The translations under genes and the position numbers were made by a program. Below the pieces are notes generated by a model. It saw nothing but the letters and a program-made list of their open reading frames with translations, was not told the DNA's origin and searched no databases. From CAVWUA01 sp963758025 (GTDB lineage Bacteria > Planctomycetota > Planctomycetia > Isosphaerales > Isosphaeraceae): DNA of 64,000 nt. Location of the stretch: assembly GCA_963758025.1 (NCBI GenBank), contig CAVWUA010000012.1:124001-188000 (forward strand), in the 5' to 3' direction. Below, piece by piece: positions 57,967-64,000 of this stretch (positions are counted from its first letter, which is position 1; each line of letters starts with the position of its first letter).

Positions 57967-58326
57967 ATGACTACGATTCTCGGCCTCGGCCTCGGCAAAT
58001 TCAAGAGCGTCGCGTGTCTGGACGACCCGGACACCCAAAAGGCCCGCGATCGCACCATCACCACCGACCCCGACCCCCTGCGACGCCACCGCCCCGATCT
58101 GGTCGTCTTCGAGACCGGCACCATCGCCGGCTGGGTCGCCGACCTCTGCGGTGAACTTGGCCTGCCGTGCCGCGTCGCCGACCCGAACAACGACGGCGGA
58201 GTCGCACTGGGCGAAGCCGGTGGCACCGAGATCAAGACTCCTCGCCAGGGCCACCCCGCCGGCCCGGTTTGGTACGGGCTCGATCGCCGATCGGCCCTGC
58301 CCCCGTGCGCCTCGCCGAGGGGGTGA
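57967..58326 (+). pseudogene. IS110-family transposase, N-terminal remnant
   Basis: Residues 1-78 (MTTILGLGLGKFKSVACLDD, RPDLVVFETGTIAGWVADLC, GELGLPCRVADPNND) match the N-terminal DEDD RuvC-like domain of IS110 transposases. The first catalytic aspartate (normally GLDLGK) is Gly here, and the rest of the catalytic domain and the C-terminal serine domain are missing. After that the frame runs through a 55-bp dispersed repeat to a stop at 58326. A dead fragment. Confidence 0.8.
58204..58258 (+). repeat. 55-bp dispersed repeat, copy B
   Basis: Second copy of the repeat at 54749-54803 (91 percent identical). It directly follows the recognisable IS110 segment, so it may be part of that element's sequence or its former insertion site. 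Confidence 0.8.
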
Positions 58327-58581
58327 GGAAACTCCCTCCGGCCACAGATCTCTGTCCCGGACGAGCGGGAGGGTATCGCCGCTCCGCTCGTCCCGGCGTC
58401 TGATATCCCTCAACTCCCGATCCATTCGACCCTTTTGGCCCGATTCCGGCATCTGGGCTCGTGCGATCGGATGATTGGCACGGTAGCTGCCTTGAGATAT
58501 GGCGACGGCTCGGCAAGACCGGTGGTCATCGGCGGAACGATCCGCCCTCCCGAAACCTCCGGGCCGATAGGGGCAACAAAC

Positions 58582-59028
58582 ATGCGACTTTCACCTCAGA
58601 AGATGGCCTTGGCATGCATCCTGACGACCGGCCTCCTGGCTTTCGGGGCGACCTCGGCCAAGGCTCAGGGATATGGCGGCTACTACGGACAGGGCTACGG
58701 CGGCGGCTACTACGGCCAGGGACACGGCGGCGGCTATTACGGCCAGGGTTACTACCGCCAGGGATACGGCGGCCACTACGGACAGGGCTACGGTGTCCCG
58801 AGCACTCGCTATTACGGCAACGGCGGACACGACTTCCAGCCCCACTGGCACACGACCCAGACCCCGGCCGGGTCGTTCGCCTGGTACGGCAACGGGGCTC
58901 ACGACCTCCAGCCTCACGAGCACACGAATTCCCCCTACGGCGGCTATCGGGGCTACAGCCCCAGCCCGTTCGGCGGGGTTACGACCAGCTACTACCCCTC
59001 GACGCCCTACACCTACATGCCCTGGTGA
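58582..59028 (+). CDS. Exported Gly/Tyr-rich repeat protein
   Basis: A 148-residue protein with a signal peptide (MALACILTTGLLAFGATSAKA) and tandem repeats of GYYGQGYGG/GGGYYGQGHGG type, four to five copies, then a second repeat type in which YYGNGGHDFQPHWHTTQ is echoed by WYGNGAHDLQPHEHTNS. The tail is Tyr/Pro/Ser-rich. It is probably an extracellular structural or metal-binding protein (three to six histidines in the second repeat). No family was recognised. Confidence 0.65.
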   Translation: MRLSPQKMALACILTTGLLAFGATSAKAQGYGGYYGQGYGGGYYGQGHGGGYYGQGYYRQGYGGHYGQGYGVPSTRYYGNGGHDFQPHWHTTQTPAGSFAWYGNGAHDLQPHEHTNSPYGGYRGYSPSPFGGVTTSYYPSTPYTYMPW

Positions 59029-59156
59029 GCGTCCGAACTCGCAACGGATCGATCCCGCCCCGTCCCCGAGTCCTTCGGGGGTGGGGCGATTCCGTTTCGG
59101 GATCTCGGGGCCGTGCCTTCAGGCCGCCACCTCGCGGCACTCCTCGGCGCAGAAAG

Positions 59157-59176
59157 TGTAGGGTGCCCACCCTACA
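59157..59176. repeat. Short palindrome, reduced form of the 51-kb repeat
   Basis: TGTAGGGTGCCCACCCTACA: nine-base arms around CC. These are the two outer ends of the palindrome at 50998-51061 joined together, as if the centre had been lost. It touches the stop codon of the PIG-L remnant. Confidence 0.7.
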
Positions 59177-59790
59177 TTACTTCTGATCATCAGGTGCGAG
59201 CGTCGCCGGATCAATGAGGACGTAATGCTCTTTGTCGAAGAAATCGGCACTGTCGCATTGGAGAGGTAAGCGACTTGACAGTTTCGGCGCTTTTCGCCAC
59301 CACTTTCGGCGCAGACAGGTCCTTTGAAGTGCGCGACTTACGGCAATTCGGCGCGAGATTTCGGCGACGAAGACTGTCAACCTGAAAATGGCCCTCAACA
59401 GCTCCAATGCGACAGTGCCAAGAAATCATAGAGCGGCCAGGCCGGAAAGCCGTATGCCTTGCCCAGATGCTGAGATTGATGAACATCCCACCCTATCCCT
59501 TTCATTTTCTTGCTGACGGGAATCGCAACATCGGGGTCGGGTTGGGCTGCGGCGACCTCACGCATCGTCGCGTCACCGAAGGTCCGGAGCATGCGGCGAG
59601 GCGCGACGATATAGGCTAGCTTATCCGGGCGATGGGGCGGCCCGAGCTCGGGCTTGTATGCCGGGTCGGAAGCGAATCGGACGGCATCGGTCATGATGGC
59701 CCCCGCCGCCTTGTGATCTGGGTGTCCGGTATATCCGCCCGCCGGGTCAAACCCGAGGACGAGGCCGGGCTTGTTGTGCCTGATCGTCGC
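59177..59790 (-). pseudogene. PIG-L/LmbE deacetylase family gene, interrupted by a MITE and truncated at its 5' end
   Basis: The minus-strand frame reads LVATIRHNKPGLVLGFDPAG, GYTGHPDHKAAGAIMTDAVR, DKLAYIVAPRRMLRTFGDA, DPDVAIPVSKKMKGIGWDVH and SQHLGKAYGFPAWPLYDF. It is then cut by a 174-bp insertion, after which DKEHYVLIDPATLAPDDQK ends the protein at 59177. The HPDH of the zinc site is present. The N-terminal PHPDD segment expected before it is missing: upstream of about 59,790 lies unrelated repeat-rich sequence. Removing the insertion and one target copy rejoins the frame exactly (WPLYDFFDKEHYV). Confidence 0.85.
59238..59427. mobile_element. Miniature inverted-repeat element (MITE) with 8-bp target duplication
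   Basis: The element is 59246-59419 (174 bp). Its terminal inverted repeats are perfect over 18 bases, GGCACTGTCGCATTGGAG. The flanks carry the 8-bp direct repeat AAGAAATC at 59238-59245 and 59420-59427. No open frame lies inside, so it depends on a transposase encoded elsewhere. An 8-bp duplication and a GG-starting end fit ISL3- or IS256-like systems; this assignment is an inference. Confidence 0.93.
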
Positions 59791-60026
59791 GACGAGCGGA
59801 AGGGGCCTTCGCCCGCTGCGCCGAGCGAACCCAAACCGCGTGCGCCGACCGAACCCAGGCGGGCCGGATCGGGGGCGTTCCGGGATGTTCCGCCAGGGGG
59901 ATGAGACGGGGTGGAAATGCGGGCGAAATCGCAAATCGAACCCAACGGAGATGTGGCGGGAATCTCAAAGTACGGAAGAGGTTGCGTCGTGTGGGAGGCC
60001 GTTGGGTTTGGGGCAAGGGAGTGGGG

Positions 60027-60782
60027 TCAGCCGGGGTGGACAACGCGGATCGGCTCGCGTCGGTGGCGGGCGTCGCGGGTCAAGGCGCCGCCGAGCCGGC
60101 GGTCCAGGGCGGCGATGGCGGCGTCGAGGATGCTTCGGGCGGTGTCGAGGTGCCGGGGACGCAGGGCATAGGGGTCGCGCGGCAGGCCCGTGCGGGGGAA
60201 GTGCAGGTCGTCGGGGGAGAGCGGCAGGTCCGGCGGGATCTGGTGCGGTTCCAGGGGGTCGAAGGCGGTGTCCGCGCCCGACGACGCCCGGTAGTAGGCC
60301 CGACGCGAGGCGGCCGCGCCGGGGTAGGCCCAGGAGGTCCGCACGGACAGAAGCTCGTTGAACTGCGGCCAGGGAGGGGCGTCGGGGTCGTGCCCGCCGA
60401 CCGGGCTCTCGGCGACGATCGCCGGCAGGAGCCGCCAGGCATCGACCGGGGGCAACGGGCGGGACGGGTCGGCGACGATCCCCGTCAACTCCGGACGGCC
60501 CAGCTCGACGGCCGCCTGGTGGACCAAAGCCTCGGCGCTCTCCAGGTACAGCAGCAAGGCCGCGCGCGCCAGGCGGCTGGCCTCGGCCTCGGAGCGCGGC
60601 AGCCGCAGGTGGCTCTGTTTGTGGAAGTCCAGCGCGTCCTGGTAGAGGCAATGGAACGGGCTGACGGTCGTTTCGATCACCGGCCCGGCCGCCGCCTCGG
60701 GGTCGAGTACGGCCGCCTTCTCCGACCCGGCTCGTCCCGGACCAGGCCCGTGCAACGGCGGTCTGGACTCTCCCTGAGCCAT
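60027..60782 (-). CDS. Hypothetical planctomycete protein
   Basis: A 251-residue soluble protein of unknown function. Recognisable as coding are HCLYQDALDFHKQSHLRLPR, ARAALLLYLESAEALVHQAA, the Pro-rich middle DPSRPLPPVDAWRLLPAIV, and PRDPYALRPRHLDTARSILD. A helical bundle is likely in the N-terminal part. The start at 60782 (MAQGESRPPL) was preferred over ATGs further upstream, which lie in sequence without codon bias. Confidence 0.6.
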   Translation of the reverse strand: MAQGESRPPLHGPGPGRAGSEKAAVLDPEAAAGPVIETTVSPFHCLYQDALDFHKQSHLRLPRSEAEASRLARAALLLYLESAEALVHQAAVELGRPELTGIVADPSRPLPPVDAWRLLPAIVAESPVGGHDPDAPPWPQFNELLSVRTSWAYPGAAASRRAYYRASSGADTAFDPLEPHQIPPDLPLSPDDLHFPRTGLPRDPYALRPRHLDTARSILDAAIAALDRRLGGALTRDARHRREPIRVVHPG

Positions 60783-61078
60783 GAGACCTCCCGACGTCTT
60801 CTCGCTCTCTCGACCCGGCCGTTCCGCCAGAACGGCGGGAACGAACCGGGACGCTGCCGCCATTTTGGGTTGCTCGATCGGTTCCAGTCTAGCACACAGG
60901 CGCCGGGCGTTCCACCCGAAGGCCGTTTCCGTAACGACCTTCGGCGCGAGGGGCCTCGGTCGGTCGGTGGAACCGGCCTGGAGGGGGGTTGGCGACATAT
61001 CGGGAGATATGTTAGAAACTTGCCCTGGCAGAGGATCTGCCCCAGGAGAGCACGCCCACCGAACAGGAGGTTTCCCTC

Positions 61079-61366
61079 GTGATTAAGCCCCACCTTGCCC
61101 AGCCCACCTCAAACGACGAAGCCCGCAACGCCACGACAACGACCCCGGAGACCGAGACGAGCCGGTCCCAGGCCAAGTGGGAGGCCCGCTTCGACCTGGC
61201 CCGCTACCGCGCCGAGACGGAGCGGCTAAGGGTGCTGGTCGAGTTCCTCGCCCGGCCGATCCATGCTCACGGCGGCTCCGAACCCGACCCGGACATCGTG
61301 ACCGCCTACAACCTGGCCGTCGAGGCCGCGCTGCAAGGCATTCGCCGGTCGGCCAGCGGCGACTGA
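61079..61366 (+). CDS. Small hypothetical protein
   Basis: A 95-residue protein starting at a GTG (61079) that follows AGGAGG by eight bases. It has a Thr-rich N-terminus and a helical region AKWEARFDLARYRAETERLR, VLVEFLARPI, PDIVTAYNLAVEAALQG. No family was recognised. It is divergent from the hypothetical gene at 60 kb. Confidence 0.6.
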   Translation: MIKPHLAQPTSNDEARNATTTTPETETSRSQAKWEARFDLARYRAETERLRVLVEFLARPIHAHGGSEPDPDIVTAYNLAVEAALQGIRRSASGD

Positions 61367-61687
61367 TCGGAGGAAAGGGGGTGGCCGGGCGGGTCGAGGC
61401 GCGTCCCGCCCGTTGGCCTCCAGGATCGGTCTCTCGGAACAACCGGGGAGGTTCGCTCGGGTCCCATCATGTCCTATCGTTGCCCTCAGGAACCCTGGGC
61501 TTCGCGTGCCGTCCGGGCGACGTGCGAGTCGAGGGCCGGGGCATGTCTCGTTCCTGCCTCACGTGGGCTGAATCCGTCTGGCACCATGCGTGAACCCACG
61601 TTACGCTGACTTGGGAGACAGGACGAGGAGCCACGGTGAACGGACGGAATGCGCCGTGGTGGACAGAGAAGGGCACCGAGGACTCTC
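61367..61687. other. Intergenic region before the epimerase operon
   Basis: About 320 bases without a gene or obvious hairpin. The promoter of the epimerase/glycosyltransferase pair should be here. A GAGG-rich ribosome site lies at about 61,676. Confidence 0.4.
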
Positions 61688-62716
61688 ATGAAGAACAAGT
61701 GGATCATCACGGGTGGCGCGGGCTTCATCGGTTGCCACGCCGCCGCCCGTTTCCAGAAGGCCGGCCATCAGGTCGTGCTGGTGGATAACCTGAGCCGTCG
61801 AGGTGCCGAAGCGAACCTGGCGTGGCTCCGCGACCAGGGCGTGACCGATTTCGTCAAGGCCGACATCCGGGACGCCTCGGCGATGGCCGAGGTCATCGGC
61901 CGGCACGCCGACGCCGACGCCGTGCTCCACCTGGCCGCGCAGGTCGCCGTGACGACCAGCGTGACCGATCCCCGGACCGACTTCGAGATCAACGCCCTGG
62001 GGACCTTCAACGTCCTGGAAGCCGTCCGTAACGCCGCCGGCGGTCGCCCGGCCGTCCTGTACAGCTCCACGAACAAGGTCTATGGGAACCTGGAGCACCG
62101 GAAGGTCGTCGAACGGAACGGCCGCTACGAGTATGAGAACCTGCCGCAAGGGGTCGATGAGTCGGAGCCGCTGGACTTCCACAGCCCCTACGGCTGCTCC
62201 AAGGGGACCGGCGACCAGTACGTCCTCGACTACGCCCGGATCTACGGCCTGAAGACCGTGGCGTTCCGCCAGTCGTGCATCTACGGCACCCGCCAGTTCG
62301 GCATTGAGGACCAGGGGTGGATCGCCTGGTTCTGTGTCGCGGCGACGACCGGCCAGCCCTTCACGATCTTCGGCGACGGCAAGCAGATCCGCGATGCCCT
62401 CTGGGTCGATGACCTGATCAATGCCTACGAGCGGGCCCTGGAGCGGATCGACACGGTGCGCGGCGAGGTCTTCAATATCGGCGGCGGACCGGACAAGACC
62501 CTGAGCCTCAACGAGCTGGTCGGCAAGCTGGATCGGGCCTTCGGGCGCCCGTTCAACCCGCCCTACGCCGACTGGCGGCCCGGCGACCAGCGCTGCTTCA
62601 TCGCGGACATCGGCAAGGCCCGGCGCCTGCTCGACTGGGAGCCGAAGGTCGGGCCGGATGAGGGGGTGGACCGGCTGCTCGGCTGGGTGCGGGAGAACCG
62701 GGCCCTCTTCTCGTGA
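61688..62716 (+). CDS. rfbE: CDP-paratose 2-epimerase-like NAD-dependent sugar epimerase
   Basis: A 342-residue extended SDR enzyme. The NAD motif is ITGGAGFIGCHAAARF; other marks are HLAAQVAVTTSVTDPRTDFE, YSSTNKVYGNLE, and SPYGCSKGTGDQYVLDYARI (Tyr and Lys of the YxxxK pair). RQSCIYGTRQFGIEDQGWIA and the C-terminal NIGGGPDKTLSLNELV resemble CDP-paratose 2-epimerase (RfbE/TyvE), which makes CDP-tyvelose. It shares a four-base overlap (GTGA) with the glycosyltransferase that follows, so both build one surface glycan. Confidence 0.84.
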   Translation: MKNKWIITGGAGFIGCHAAARFQKAGHQVVLVDNLSRRGAEANLAWLRDQGVTDFVKADIRDASAMAEVIGRHADADAVLHLAAQVAVTTSVTDPRTDFEINALGTFNVLEAVRNAAGGRPAVLYSSTNKVYGNLEHRKVVERNGRYEYENLPQGVDESEPLDFHSPYGCSKGTGDQYVLDYARIYGLKTVAFRQSCIYGTRQFGIEDQGWIAWFCVAATTGQPFTIFGDGKQIRDALWVDDLINAYERALERIDTVRGEVFNIGGGPDKTLSLNELVGKLDRAFGRPFNPPYADWRPGDQRCFIADIGKARRLLDWEPKVGPDEGVDRLLGWVRENRALFS

Positions 62717-63921
62717 GCCAGGTCCCCGTGACGTCCTCCCCGATCATCCGCCTGGGCCTGATCTGCGACTACCTGGAGGAGAACTGGCCGAGCATGGACC
62801 TGGTGGGGGAGATGATCCTCTCCCACCTGGCCGACCGGCACGCCGACGCGGTCGTGGCGACCCGGATTTGTCCCCCCTACCGGCACCGCGCGACACGCTG
62901 GCCGATCGTGGGGAGGCGAGGGGCCGCGCGCAATGCCGACCGGCTGCTGAACCGCTTCCGGGACTATCCCCGATCTCTCCGGAGGCTGGTCCGCGAGGAT
63001 CGCTTTGACCTGTACCACCTGGTCGATCACAGCTACGCCCAGCTCGTCCACGCCCTGCCGGCGGGCCGGGCGGTGGTGACCTGCCACGACCTGGATACGT
63101 TCCGCTGCGTGCTGGAACCGGACCGGGAGCCCCGCCCGCGCTGGTTCCGCGCGATGGTCCGTCGGACGCTGGAGGGGCTGCGCCGGGCGGCCGCGGTGGT
63201 CTGCGACAGCGAGGCGACGCGCCGCGGCATCCTCCAGCACGGCCTCGTACCGGCGGAGCGGCTGCACGTCGTTTATCTGGCGATCGACCAGGCATGTTGT
63301 CCGGAACCTGACCCGGAAGCCGATGCGGAGGCCGAGCGTCTGCTCGGTCCGGCGCCGACGGGGGACGACGCCCCGCCCGACCTCTTGCACGTTGGGTCGA
63401 ACATCCCTCGCAAGCGGATTGACGTCCTCCTGGGCACGCTCGCCGGGGTCCGGCGCGACTGGCCGGGCGTTCGGCTCATCAAGGTGGGCGGTTCCTTGAA
63501 TCCGGATCAGGCCCGGCTGGCCGAGGATCTGGGAGTCACCGGGGCGATCGTCCCCTTGCCGTTCCTGGAACGGGACGTTCTGGCCGCCGTGTACCGCCGC
63601 GCGGCCCTGGTCTTGCAGCCCAGTGAAGCGGAGGGGTTCGGCCTGCCCGTGGCCGAGGCGATGGCCTGCGGCCCGCCCGTCCTCGCCAGCGATCTCGACG
63701 TGCTCCGCGAGGTCGGCGGCGAGGCCGCCGCCTACGCTCCGGTCGGCGATGTTCCCGCCTGGACCGAGGCCGCGCTGGGCTTGCTGGACGAGTGGCGACG
63801 CCAGGACGACGCCTGGCGGAGCCGCCGCGCGGCCGGCCTGGCCTGGAGCCAGCGCTACCACTGGACGACCCACGTCGAACGGCTCGTCGCGATCTACCAG
63901 GACGTCCTCAACCGCTCCTGA
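62713..63921 (+). CDS. Glycosyltransferase family 1/4 protein
   Basis: A 402-residue GT-B fold transferase starting at a GTG that overlaps the epimerase stop. Marks include YHLVDHSYAQLVHALPAGRA, VVTCHDLDTFRC, AAVVCDSEATRRGILQHGL, LLHVGSNIPRKRIDVLLGTL and the donor-binding region PSEAEGFGLPVAEAMACGPP. The E-x7-E pair of GT4 is visible in that last segment. It probably uses the sugar supplied by the epimerase pathway. Confidence 0.87.
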   Translation: MSQVPVTSSPIIRLGLICDYLEENWPSMDLVGEMILSHLADRHADAVVATRICPPYRHRATRWPIVGRRGAARNADRLLNRFRDYPRSLRRLVREDRFDLYHLVDHSYAQLVHALPAGRAVVTCHDLDTFRCVLEPDREPRPRWFRAMVRRTLEGLRRAAAVVCDSEATRRGILQHGLVPAERLHVVYLAIDQACCPEPDPEADAEAERLLGPAPTGDDAPPDLLHVGSNIPRKRIDVLLGTLAGVRRDWPGVRLIKVGGSLNPDQARLAEDLGVTGAIVPLPFLERDVLAAVYRRAALVLQPSEAEGFGLPVAEAMACGPPVLASDLDVLREVGGEAAAYAPVGDVPAWTEAALGLLDEWRRQDDAWRSRRAAGLAWSQRYHWTTHVERLVAIYQDVLNRS

Positions 63922-64000
63922 TCGACCCCGGCTCGCTCCGGCCCCTCGATCTGCCGGAGCACGGCGCGGGCGAGATCCGTCGCGGCGGACCGGGCCACTC
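63894..64000 (-). CDS. Possible C-terminal end of a converging gene (partial)
   Basis: On the minus strand the frame ending in TAG at 63894-63896 reads VARSAATDLARAVLRQIEGP and ERAGVDQERLRTSW. It is helical and not shadow-like. It could be the C-terminal end of another glycosyltransferase that converges on the one at 62.7 kb and overlaps it by 28 bases. Only about 34 residues are in the window. Confidence 0.3.
   Translation of the reverse strand, partial: VARSAATDLARAVLRQIEGPERAGVDQERLRTSW

Noticed and set aside
62563..63873. A 436-residue minus-strand frame over the glycosyltransferase
   Set aside because: Shadow composition; the plus-strand protein has full GT-B motifs and a coupled start.

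Overview
The window is high-GC bacterial DNA. Gene content points to a planctomycete, probably of the Isosphaeraceae type (inference). The evidence is an ECF sigma factor translationally coupled to a Ser/Thr kinase with HGD and DFN motif variants and a repeat-rich C-terminus, a secreted protein with an N-terminal LERR motif, PEP-CTERM and PL11 proteins, many Uma2/DUF-type accessory genes, and abundant palindromic repeats. No rRNA, tRNA or CRISPR array was seen.

Layout. 0-2 kb (minus strand): hpf, ptsN, ptsH and the start of ptsI. 2-8 kb (plus): lactate permease, ribosomal protein L21, B12-dependent ribonucleotide reductase, a DUF433 protein. 8.6-14.2 kb: a small secreted protein, a kinase/ECF-sigma operon (minus) and a primary-type sigma-70 factor (plus). 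14.2-21 kb: an SGNH-hydrolase/CBM9 protein, a GT39-type membrane glycosyltransferase carrying an in-frame palindromic repeat, three related small membrane proteins, and glycerol kinase. 21-33 kb: secreted sugar dehydrogenase, ABC exporter pair, ThuA protein, UxaA-type dehydratase, a second GT39-like gene, Uma2, sugar epimerase. 33-50 kb: methyltransferase, two FHA proteins, HAD phosphatase, TauE/SafE exporter with DUF1634, rhamnogalacturonan lyase, a retropepsin-like protein with a small partner, DUF885 protein, ParD antitoxin, glycosyltransferase, Mn-catalase, RecQ. 50-61 kb is the accessory, repeat-rich part: a dead signal-peptidase-like gene cut by a palindrome, attC-like motifs, a degenerate REP-associated transposase, a truncated PEP-CTERM gene, a ~1,000-residue DUF4157 (HExxH) toxin-like protein, an IS110 remnant, and a PIG-L deacetylase gene broken by a 174-bp MITE with perfect ends and an 8-bp target duplication. 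61.6-64 kb: a CDP-paratose-2-epimerase-like gene overlapping a glycosyltransferase.

How the genes work together. The first block is PTS-type regulation plus ribosome hibernation. The ECF/kinase pair is a signalling unit. UxaA, ThuA, PL11 lyase, glycerol kinase, sugar dehydrogenase and lactate permease suggest use of plant-type sugars and small organic substrates. The epimerases and glycosyltransferases suggest surface-polysaccharide building.

Caution. At least 15 otherwise good genes are interrupted by single-base shifts, many of them in homopolymer runs. This looks more like residual sequencing error than biology, so the affected genes are annotated here over their full repaired extents.
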